This document shows positions 62,901 to 64,000 of a stretch of DNA of 64,000 nt, piece after piece (position 1 is the first letter of the stretch; the number at the start of each line of letters is the position of its first letter). The notes below the pieces were generated by a model. The model saw only the letters and a list, made by a program, of their open reading frames with translations, made no database searches and was not told the DNA's origin. This DNA is from Thuidium tamariscinum (taxonomy: Eukaryota > Streptophyta > Bryopsida > Hypnales > Thuidiaceae): the NCBI GenBank assembly GCA_947034885.2, contig OX344749.2, positions 26,055,501 through 26,119,500 on the forward strand. The letters are read 5' to 3'. The position numbers and the translations under genes were made by a program.

Positions 62901-64000
62901 ATAGGCAACTTTCAATTTTAGGGATTTTTAATAGTCCCTTTGCCATATTTATACATAAACACATTCAATTTTATTATTATTATTATCATTTTATTTTAAA
63001 ATTTTATTATAGATGTACATTACTTTATATTTAATTGATAATTGATGTAAAGAAAAATTATTGAATTTTTTTCAAAGATCTAATTATTTAAAATATGTAA
63101 TTTATTAAAGTTCAAAAATTTAAAATTTGATGGTTCAAATTTTTTTAAATTAATTATAAAATATGAATTTAATTTTATATCATAAAATTATAAATTATAA
63201 AAAACATCCATTATTAATGATTAAATTTCATGTAAAAAATATCAATGTATAATAATAGTCCTATTTGGTGTGAAAAACGTAAACTACACATGAGGCATTG
63301 TGTGGTCATATATTGTAAATATGTGCATTTATATTTTATGATGAAAACATTTGATGAAAAAACTCTAAATTTTGATGAAAAAAATGTTTCATAATTTTAA
63401 TATTGTATAGTTTGTTAACTATTTGTTTTAACCTTAAAAATATTATATATTATAATTAAGTAATTATTTTGAATTATGCAGGAATTTTTGTACTAGGATT
63501 TTTCAACAAATATGGATTTCTATTGAAAATATTTCAACCATCAATATTCCAGAAAATTGGGCCTTCATGTCAAAAAGGGTGTGCTTCAATATTAGGGTTG
63601 CTAAAGAAAGTTGGTGCCTTTGCAAAGATGTCAAAGAATAATAAAATTGAACTAGAAAAAACTAGTGATACTTTGAAGAAAGCAACTGAAAAAACCCTTT
63701 CCATTAAACAAAACTTTTTTGGTTTGGGTGAAAAAGTTGCTTCTAAATTCAAAGGTGAATTAAAAAAATCCATTGGTAAAATTAAAGGTGTTAAAGATCA
63801 CATTAAGAAAGGAGTCAAAGGATATAAGGAAAATTTAATTGATGGGAATGGTGACTTTGGTGGTATAGAGGACTTTGGCACAATTGAAAGTATGAAAAGT
63901 CAATTCAATGAACAAGAAATGGAAGATGAAGCACAAATTGATCATGGAAGAGAAGAATTTAAGGATGAAGAAGAATATGAAGAAGACTATGTAGACGATG
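5833..64000 (+). CDS. HAP2: HAP2/GCS1 gamete fusogen, 17-exon gene, 3' end beyond the window
   Basis: Encodes the single-pass membrane fusogen that merges gamete plasma membranes, acting on the male or minus gamete. Coding exons, assigned by reading frame, GT-AG boundaries and family alignment: 5833-6042, 6291-6520, 6816-6864, 10327-10414, 30572-30635, 32937-33048, 37231-37374, 40229-40453, 42039-42104, 42419-42531, 44440-44557, 45647-45682, 47945-48038, 48257-48345, 52998-53140, 53898-53992, 63482 to beyond 64000. All junction phases agree and no stop interrupts about 798 codons. Order: signal peptide (about 1-28), Cys-rich ectodomain, the family signature TLDGNECNKIGVSYSGF (333-349), a membrane span at about 613-633, then a long charged tail. 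Family members also share the CC-x-C cluster (166-169) and the CLRF motif (207-210), both present. Odd points are the intron sizes (up to 20 kb) and a Lys-rich then acidic tail rather than the His/Arg-rich tail of angiosperms. Start is the first ATG after an in-frame stop. Confidence 0.93.
6291..6520 (+). CDS. HAP2: HAP2 exon 2: N-terminal ectodomain
   Basis: Residues 71-146 plus two bases of codon 147. Acceptor is ttgtag|GAG and donor AATTG|gtacta. The segment VTITKGLTWNQYPL followed by FFNYKPFEL aligns with the conserved block just before the first cysteine cluster in plant HAP2, and it carries Cys134 and Cys145. Phase in is 0; phase out is 2. Confidence 0.9.
6601..6633. repeat. (AT)n microsatellite in HAP2 intron 2
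   Basis: Uninterrupted AT dinucleotide run about 33 bases long, 80 bases after exon 2. Confidence 0.95.
6816..6864 (+). CDS. HAP2: HAP2 exon 3 (49 bp)
   Basis: Completes Trp147 and encodes AYNNVNNNWIRIENSQ (148-163). Acceptor is ctttag|GGC and donor CAG|gtattt. It is short but in phase on both sides, and it fills the position expected immediately before the CC-x-C motif, including the Gln that precedes it in the family. Confidence 0.75.
8531..8762. mobile_element. MITE, 'TGCTA' family copy 1
   Basis: Left end GGGTTGCTATTATGTGAGC; right end complementary to TGCTAGTATGTGAG. Between them are AT-rich repeats of the form TATTATAGATATTATA and the shared internal phrase GCACCTTCAA. The same ends recur at about 40.8, 50.2 and 62.1 kb. 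No target duplication is clear at this copy. Confidence 0.7.
8993..9089. repeat. 37-bp-stem hairpin
   Basis: TTGGCATAAAATAAGAGATT and its continuation to 9029 pair with 9053-9089 with only one or two mismatches, leaving a loop of about 23 bases. It could be a tiny foldback MITE or a small-RNA precursor; the sequence alone does not decide. Confidence 0.85.
10327..10414 (+). CDS. HAP2: HAP2 exon 4: CC-x-C cysteine cluster
   Basis: Residues 164-192 plus one base. Begins GFCCKCG, the counterpart of the conserved CC-x-CG cluster, and ends PMM followed by a split Cys codon. Acceptor is ggtag|GGA. The donor TGT|gtaata (phase 1) was preferred over an earlier gtggag donor in the same phase because it preserves the conserved Cys193. 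An intron of about 3.5 kb precedes it and one of about 20 kb follows. Confidence 0.75.
16438..16566. mobile_element. hAT-type MITE, 129 bp
   Basis: Ends CAGGGCTTTTTTTTCTGG and (reverse complement of right end) CAGGGCTTTTTTTTTGG, with the CAGGG start typical of hAT elements. Flanked by a perfect 8-bp direct repeat GTTAGTAA at 16430-16437 and 16567-16574, the hAT target-duplication length. Too short to encode transposase. Confidence 0.88.
16588..16731. mobile_element. piggyBac-type MITE, 144 bp, TTAA-flanked
   Basis: TTAA at 16584-16587 and 16732-16735 flanks ends CCCATTAAGGAC and CCTATTAAGGAC (reverse complement). The two halves are largely complementary, including TGAAAATGACA and TTTTCATTAG, so it forms a near-full-length hairpin. 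TTAA duplication and CCC/CCT termini fit piggyBac. It lies 21 bp from the hAT MITE. Confidence 0.72.
17740..17803. repeat. 11-bp tandem repeat
   Basis: About five to six copies of CTTTTTGGAAT, slightly degenerate to the right. Confidence 0.85.
18546..18917. repeat. Foldback (self-complementary) element, ~370 bp
   Basis: The left half (from TTTTCAATTCAGCAGACTTT) is the reverse complement of the right half (to GTCTACTGAATTGAAAA) along nearly the whole length, around a short spacer near 18730-18745. It contains the word CATAACTTTTGATTG, which recurs in the palindrome at 20.4-20.9 kb. No coding capacity; no clear target duplication found. Confidence 0.88.
18972..19160 (+). mobile_element. tRNA-derived SINE head
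   Basis: TGGTGTATTGG at 18976-18986 fits a Pol III A box and GGTTCAAATCT at 19020-19030 fits a B box, about 34 bases apart as in tRNA-derived SINEs. The A-rich tail region merges into a tandem array. Family and exact ends are not determined. Confidence 0.5.
19097..19401. repeat. Tandem array, 3 x 102 bp
   Basis: Three copies starting at 19097, 19199 and 19301 with GGTTTCTTATTGCCC and ending GGCCAAAA, apparently identical. The unit contains the SINE-tail-like sequence just upstream, so the array probably arose by duplicating it. Near identity implies recent expansion or gene conversion. Confidence 0.95.
20410..20899. repeat. Left arm of ~1-kb palindrome interrupted by piggyBac
   Basis: About 490 bases that recur in inverted orientation at 28252-28745 with high similarity, e.g. 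CCCATATGGGATATATAAAT against its complement on the right. The arm itself is an inverted repeat: 20537-20600 (GACCTCATTTAAGCATAG...) is complementary to 20810-20870 (...TATGCCTAAGTGAGGTC) around a centre near 20700. Confidence 0.9.
21991..25059 (-). pseudogene. piggyBac transposase (DDE_Tnp_1_7-like), broken
   Basis: Reading leftward: an acidic N-terminal segment (24592-25059, with DDEEEGDDDDDY), then the core at 23577-24446 with TNRYATEEL, MGLKKLPNIRIYWSK and YDKVNKVRWLLDEL. Next are TIDEMMVQYKG and QYMPKKPKKWG (about 23490-23560), VVVMDNFFTS (about 23276-23305), then, across the CACTA-like insertion, MQGVDVADQ and SHKWWHRLF (about 22160-22250). These carry the three catalytic Asp. Breaks are a TAG after HCKAL, a one-base shift after RFGAS, TAA after PNMG, TGA where the family has Arg in YAT.T.R.N, and the 715-bp insertion. 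The N-terminal segment may belong to a separate exon. Confidence 0.88.
22358..23072. mobile_element. CACTA-like non-autonomous element inside the transposase
   Basis: Inverted ends CACTACACTAAAAATGGTAA and continuing to AAATAGTGTTGG, near-perfect at both sides. The subterminal zones repeat AAATAGTGTTGG in both orientations, as CACTA elements do. The middle has about four ~70-bp repeats built on TTTGGTCCTTCC (22480-22740) and an array of CATTTCAGCA units (about 22760-22915). No coding. Removing it restores the piggyBac reading order. An obvious 3-bp target duplication was not found. Confidence 0.85.
25785..26790 (-). repeat. Three degenerate ~335-bp tandem repeats in piggyBac 5' region
   Basis: Units begin near 25785, 26118 and 26457 with a GGAATGA...AAAAA.AGGGTGT word and share the phrases TTGCTTGCAATG and TGTATTGTGTTG. 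On the minus strand each contains a short open stretch with related peptides (for example IASEGNYVSTRV and VEIEGNNVNKGV). This suggests duplicated coding-like modules. Function unknown. Confidence 0.6.
28252..28745. repeat. Right arm of ~1-kb palindrome interrupted by piggyBac
   Basis: Reverse complement of 20410-20899. Begins with the TTAA shared with the piggyBac end, then GTTAAAAATAGGAATTGTG. The left counterpart has TTAATGTGTTAA at this point, so the uninterrupted palindrome centre was TTAA-TGTG-TTAA. Like the left arm it is internally self-complementary around about 28450. Confidence 0.9.
30572..30635 (+). CDS. HAP2: HAP2 exon 5: CLRF motif (64 bp)
   Basis: Residues 193 (completed) to 213 plus two bases of Trp214. 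Contains SASCLRFDPLW, equivalent to the family's HCLRF...W segment. Acceptor is ctgcag|GTG; donor TTTGTG|gtgcgt. Read-through past the donor gives GERSL, which superficially resembles the next family block, but no donor there joins the following exon in frame. Confidence 0.84.
30636..32936 (+). other. HAP2 intron 5 (2.3 kb)
   Basis: AT-rich. Positions 31880-32680 hold copy A of a dispersed repeat family (see 58735-59860). Nothing else supported. Confidence 0.7.
31880..32680 (+). repeat. Dispersed repeat family X, copy A
   Basis: About 800 bases recurring in inverted orientation at 58735-59860 and in part at 60640-61400 and 61430-62700. Diagnostic words are CATAACTTTTGACTC, TATGGAAATCTC and AAGTAGGATACTTACTTAAA. 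No coding. Both ends are uncertain; possibly a decayed non-autonomous transposon. Confidence 0.7.
32937..33048 (+). CDS. HAP2: HAP2 exon 6: ectodomain beta region
   Basis: Residues 214 (completed) to 251, WYFGFTIREPSMQFKIIISF onward, aligning without gaps to the family block that follows CLRF...W. Acceptor is aattag|GTA; donor GGCCAA|gtaatt, phase 0. Translation continues open for another 22 codons past the donor to a TAA, so intron retention would truncate the protein here. Confidence 0.84.
33330..33800. repeat. Low-complexity composite: (ATTGTC)n, TTTGTA words, G17 tract
   Basis: CATTGT hexamers at about 33330-33361, TATTTG hexamers at about 33555-33585, TATCCATATT words at 33590-33690 and an uninterrupted G run of about 16-17 at 33766-33782. 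Left part GGCAATTATTG and right part complementary to TGTTGCC suggest a degenerate transposon around it. Confidence 0.6.
34541..34586. repeat. (TAG)n microsatellite
   Basis: About 15 uninterrupted TAG/GTA triplets. Confidence 0.97.
37231..37374 (+). CDS. HAP2: HAP2 exon 7: ectodomain
   Basis: Residues 252-299, 48 whole codons. ELLIISPSRREVV and LVALAGDFLNYKSFP align with the conserved 'V.L.GDF..Y...P' region of plant HAP2. Acceptor is cttgaag|GAA; donor GAG|gttctt. Phase 0 at both ends, so the exon is skippable without a frameshift. Confidence 0.9.
37375..40228 (+). other. HAP2 intron 7 (2.9 kb)
   Basis: Contains a ~750-bp terminal-inverted-repeat element (38598-39348). The flanking intron sequence is AT-rich without other supported features. 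Confidence 0.7.
38598..39348. mobile_element. Non-autonomous DNA transposon with GGGTGATTGCAA ends
   Basis: Left end GGGTGATTGCAAGAAACACT; right end complementary to GGGTGATTGCAAAAAACACT. Both sides are bordered by ATATAT, so a TA target duplication is possible but cannot be resolved. No coding capacity in the 751 bp. Superfamily uncertain (Tc1/mariner-like if TA is the true duplication). Confidence 0.7.
40229..40453 (+). CDS. HAP2: HAP2 exon 8: HAP2-GCS1 signature domain
   Basis: Residues 300-374. Contains TLDGNECNKIGVSYSGF and the Cys-rich stretch with Cys357 and Cys364 and the motif CLASQIKDYW, the most conserved part of the family (the HAP2-GCS1 domain). Acceptor is ttcaag|AAC; donor GAT|gtaagt, a near-consensus site. 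The Cys357-Cys364 interval (TEPQNT) differs from the angiosperm form, and the following QIKDYW recalls algal or protist proteins. Confidence 0.97.
40801..41036. mobile_element. MITE, 'TGCTA' family copy 2, with 12-bp direct repeat
   Basis: GGGTTGCTATTATGTGAGC at the left and CTCACATACTAGCACCGTTG at the right form imperfect inverted ends. Flanked by TATTCTTGATGA at 40789-40800 and 41037-41048, a target duplication of 9-12 bases depending on the true ends. That length suggests a Mutator-like origin. This is the best-bounded copy in the window. Confidence 0.82.
41922..41992. repeat. (AT)n(GT)n microsatellite
   Basis: About 60 bases of AT followed by six GT units, ending about 50 bases before exon 9. 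Confidence 0.96.
42039..42104 (+). CDS. HAP2: HAP2 exon 9 (66 bp, phase 0-0)
   Basis: Residues 375-396. Acceptor is attcag|AGA and donor GAT|gtaaaa. Needed because the family has about 25-30 residues between the signature domain and the next block. Similarity is weak (NTP...VYGD), so the call rests mainly on open frame, phase agreement and position. It lies about 55 bases after a long AT/GT microsatellite. Confidence 0.65.
42105..42418 (+). other. HAP2 intron 9 (314 bp)
   Basis: Short AT-rich intron with nothing recognisable. Confidence 0.65.
42419..42531 (+). CDS. HAP2: HAP2 exon 10
   Basis: Residues 397-433 plus two bases of Arg434. The sequence FGIVVNEVMTSVVTIEVEA aligns with the family segment after the signature domain (F.IGV.E...... 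IE..A). Acceptor is ttgcag|AGT; donor ATCG|gtaaga. Confidence 0.91.
42532..44439 (+). other. HAP2 intron 10 (1.9 kb)
   Basis: AT-rich. I see no repeat ends, coding stretch or RNA gene that can be supported. Confidence 0.6.
44440..44557 (+). CDS. HAP2: HAP2 exon 11: RSPGKI block
   Basis: Residues 434 (completed) to 473. RSPGKILSSTAPTFEA and VVMQNTG match the conserved 'RSPGKI....PTFEA......V...NTG' block almost residue for residue. Acceptor is aaacag|ATC; donor CGG|gtactt, phase 0. Confidence 0.95.
44558..45646 (+). other. HAP2 intron 11 (1.1 kb)
   Basis: Very AT-rich, featureless to the eye. Confidence 0.6.
45647..45682 (+). CDS. HAP2: HAP2 exon 12, 36-bp micro-exon
   Basis: Twelve codons, VRDCSSGIIDPE (474-485), matching the conserved '..DCS.G.....E' motif. 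Acceptor is attatag|GTT; donor GAG|gtgagc. Whole-codon length and phase 0-0 mean that skipping would remove one conserved Cys (Cys477) without shifting the frame. Confidence 0.87.
45683..47944 (+). other. HAP2 intron 12 (2.3 kb)
   Basis: Mostly AT-rich DNA. The only standout is the GC-rich hairpin island at 47703-47818. Confidence 0.65.
47703..47818. repeat. GC-rich island of three consecutive hairpins
   Basis: GGGAGGCCCTC/GAGGGCTTCCC (47703-47728), TCCCGCTGC/GCAGTCGGGA (47743-47766) and GGCACTTGTTATAGTGCC/GGCACTAAAACAAGTGCC (47778-47814) are each self-complementary. The third is nearly perfect with a one-base loop. It is sharply GC-richer than the intron. It could be a small MITE or a structured RNA. 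Confidence 0.75.
47945..48038 (+). CDS. HAP2: HAP2 exon 13
   Basis: Residues 486-516 plus one base. EKQLTVAPGAIVPLVFQLET then DQRSCT aligns with the family segment that ends in a conserved Cys-Thr (Cys515). Acceptor is tttgaag|GAG; donor ACAG|gtttgt. It follows a GC-rich hairpin island by about 125 bases. Confidence 0.9.
48257..48345 (+). CDS. HAP2: HAP2 exon 14
   Basis: Residues 517 (completed) to 546. DLLDSFANIIGNSRCDFQTS matches the family's 'C....L.DS.......RC.F.T.AT' block, including Cys532. The acceptor ctgacag|TGG was chosen over an upstream ttaag because only this one keeps frame after exon 13. Donor is CTCAG|gtcttt. Confidence 0.87.
49341..49460. repeat. Perfect 120-bp palindrome
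   Basis: Bases 49341-49400 are the exact reverse complement of 49401-49460 with no spacer. Arms run CCAAATGATTTCAAAATTTC, then ACACGCATATAC, then (AAAT)n and (AT)n at the centre. The word ATGCCAATTGCCAAATG lies just outside the left arm. Confidence 0.97.
50157..50473. mobile_element. MITE, 'TGCTA' family copy 3, with internal duplication
   Basis: GGTTGCTATTATGTGAAC at the left is followed 60 bases later by a second GGTTGCTATTATATAAGC, so the left end is duplicated or one copy lies in another. The right end is CACTTTCACATACTAGCA. An (AT)n run of about 40 bases (50390-50431) has expanded inside it. Confidence 0.75.
50888..50927. repeat. (TAT)n microsatellite
   Basis: About 13 TAT triplets. 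Confidence 0.95.
52621..52900. mobile_element. Small TIR element, 280 bp
   Basis: Inverted ends GGTGAATTTTGTTAAAATGG and GGTGAATTTGGTTAAAATGG continue into GCGATATTCCA and GCGGTATTCCA, giving ~31-bp inverted repeats. The interior repeats phrases such as AGATGTCCAAAA and CAGACCACA. No clear target duplication; superfamily unassigned. It ends 97 bases before exon 15. Confidence 0.8.
52998..53140 (+). CDS. HAP2: HAP2 exon 15: membrane-proximal ectodomain
   Basis: Residues 547-593 plus two bases of Gly594. Carries the stem region before the membrane, with an amphipathic stretch (WFKGISNFLGGIGSSI) and Cys593, which begins the C-x2-C-type cluster shared with exon 16. Acceptor is actcag|AGT; donor TGCGG|gtatgt. 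Confidence 0.9.
53141..53897 (+). other. HAP2 intron 15 (757 bp)
   Basis: AT-rich intron with nothing recognisable. Confidence 0.65.
53898..53992 (+). CDS. HAP2: HAP2 exon 16: juxtamembrane cysteines and transmembrane start
   Basis: Residues 594 (completed) to 625. Contains Cys596, Cys603 and Cys609, the membrane-proximal cysteines typical of the family, then LVRIIGIVLLIVG, the first half of the transmembrane helix. Acceptor is tttgcag|ACA; donor GGAG|gtacta. The helix is split across a 9.5-kb intron. Confidence 0.9.
55380..55462 (-). mobile_element. tRNA-derived SINE head (minus strand)
   Basis: Read on the minus strand: TAGCAGTGGTTGGGACTC (A-box-like) and GGGTTCAAACTTGG (B box, about 55411-55424), spaced as in tRNA-derived SINEs. 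Its 5' side abuts the PIF/Harbinger element at 55463, which probably inserted into or beside it. Confidence 0.5.
55466..56000. mobile_element. PIF/Harbinger-type MITE, 535 bp
   Basis: Ends GAACATCTCTACCGTTG and GAGCATCCCTACCGTTG (reverse complement), flanked by TAA at 55463-55465 and 56001-56003, the three-base duplication typical of PIF/Harbinger. Inner parts are also complementary (GGTGGTAGG...GCCCCACCGCA against TGCGGTGGGGC...CTACCACC), so it folds into a long hairpin. GC-richer than the surrounding intron. No transposase. Confidence 0.85.
56840..57700. repeat. Minisatellite-like TATCCATATTTG words, (GATA/GGTA)n and CCT-rich tract
   Basis: TATCCATATTTG-type words at 56845-56935 and 57530-57690, GATA/GGTA tetranucleotides at 56960-57078 and a pyrimidine tract of CCCCCT units at 57421-57472. 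The same word set reappears inverted at 60315-60470, flanked by similar G-rich or C-rich sequence, so this is probably a decayed repeat family with two or more copies. Confidence 0.65.
58735..59860 (-). repeat. Dispersed repeat family X, copy B (inverted), with insertion
   Basis: Reverse complement of copy A at 31880-32680, e.g. AGTCAAAAGTTATG and TTCAATTTTCAATATTTTTT. The alignment is interrupted by 287 bases at 58871-59157, absent from copy A, that have their own inverted ends. Confidence 0.72.
58871..59157. mobile_element. Small TIR element inserted in family X copy B, 287 bp
   Basis: Ends GTCATTAGGAGGGATTTGAG and GTCATTAGGAGAAATTTGAG (reverse complement), continuing GGCTC. Copy A of the surrounding repeat lacks it, which acts as an empty-site control: ATATCTTTC...AATTCAAGACATT is continuous there in slightly diverged form. 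GC-richer core (CTCGACCACGTAGG, GTTCCCGCGG). Target duplication unclear. Confidence 0.8.
60315..60600. repeat. Inverted relative of the 56.8-57.7 kb repeat
   Basis: ATATGGATATGAATATTG-type words, then GGGGAGG tracts and TTAATTAATT, matching in reverse complement the region around 56.7-57.0 kb. Confidence 0.6.
60640..61400 (+). repeat. Dispersed repeat family X, copy C
   Basis: Same orientation as copy A. Shares TAAATGGTTAAGAATTTA-type and CAAAAATATTGAAAATTGA words and the GTCAAAATGGAATGATTC segment. Confidence 0.6.
61430..62700 (-). repeat. Dispersed repeat family X, copy D (inverted, interrupted)
   Basis: Segments at 61430-61640 and 62300-62680 share TCTTGCAAT.CA.ATG.TAGAAA and GACAAGTACCCTACTTGACC with the other copies in inverted orientation. 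TGCTA MITE copy 4 lies between the segments. Confidence 0.55.
62063..62292. mobile_element. MITE, 'TGCTA' family copy 4
   Basis: CTAGTGTGTGAGCATG at the left and CTCACATACTAGCAACCG at the right, with the internal phrases GAAGGTGTTTG and TATAGTATAAGCACC shared with the other copies in reverse orientation. Confidence 0.7.
63482..64000 (+). CDS. HAP2: HAP2 exon 17: end of membrane helix and charged cytoplasmic tail (runs off window)
   Basis: Starts at residue 626 (completed) with GIFVLGFFNKYG, finishing the membrane span. The tail then has two phases: a Lys-rich part with repeated KG/GK steps (about residues 655-745), then a strongly acidic Glu/Asp-rich stretch to the window edge. No stop is reached. 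Angiosperm HAP2 tails are His/Arg-rich, so the positive charge is kept but the composition differs. Acceptor is attatgcag|GAA. Confidence 0.9.

Larger units (their letters stand above)
53993..63481 (+). other. HAP2 intron 16 (9.5 kb)
   Basis: Splits the transmembrane helix codons. Contains a SINE head and PIF/Harbinger MITE (55.4-56.0 kb), GATA-type and CCT-rich tracts (56.9-57.5 kb), family X copies (58.7-62.7 kb) with an inserted small TIR element, and TGCTA MITE copy 4 (62.06-62.29 kb). Regions 53993-55370 and 62700-63481 show nothing supported. Confidence 0.7.

Noticed and set aside
1-64000. CRISPR arrays, bacterial operons, rRNA genes
   Set aside because: Spliced eukaryotic gene structure throughout; no regularly spaced direct repeats with unique spacers and no rRNA-like conserved blocks seen.

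Overview
ORGANISM AND OVERALL CHARACTER. The window is a strongly AT-rich nuclear region of a eukaryote with very long introns and dense small DNA transposons. The mobile elements look plant-like: a solo LTR beginning TGTCACACC, a CACTA-type element with CACTACAC ends, hAT and PIF/Harbinger MITEs, and tRNA-derived SINE heads. Extreme AT content plus multi-kilobase introns would suit a large-genome gymnosperm such as a gnetophyte. This is inference only, because the one gene present is quite diverged from angiosperm versions.

LAYOUT. Positions 1-5832 are upstream sequence: a GC-richer block at the left edge, a solo LTR at 920-2210, then featureless AT-rich DNA. From 5833 to the right edge a single plus-strand gene occupies everything. 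It is HAP2/GCS1, the gamete-membrane fusogen. I could follow it through 17 exons whose splice phases all agree; it encodes about 798 codons before the window ends inside the last exon. The coding parts total about 2.4 kb spread over more than 58 kb. Every other feature from 6 kb onward lies in its introns.

INTRON CONTENT. Intron 4 (10415-30571, about 20 kb) holds the richest structure. It contains a hAT MITE with 8-bp target duplication (16438-16566), a TTAA-flanked piggyBac-type MITE (16588-16731), a self-complementary foldback unit (18546-18917), a SINE head followed by a 3 x 102-bp tandem array (18972-19401), and a full-length but decayed piggyBac element on the minus strand (20908-28251). 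The piggyBac element is flanked by TTAA and sits at the centre of a roughly 1-kb palindrome whose arms are themselves palindromic. Its transposase is interrupted by a 715-bp CACTA-like element. Other introns hold a four-copy ~236-bp MITE family, a dispersed repeat family (about 31.9, 58.7, 60.7 and 62.3 kb), a perfect 120-bp palindrome (49341-49460), a GC-rich triple-hairpin island (47703-47818), a PIF/Harbinger MITE beside a SINE (55.4-56.0 kb) and many microsatellites.

HOW IT FITS TOGETHER. The only host gene is the fusogen. The rest is a layered record of DNA-transposon insertion in its introns, with decay by C-to-T change visible in the piggyBac transposase. No RNA gene, CRISPR array or second intact host gene was found.
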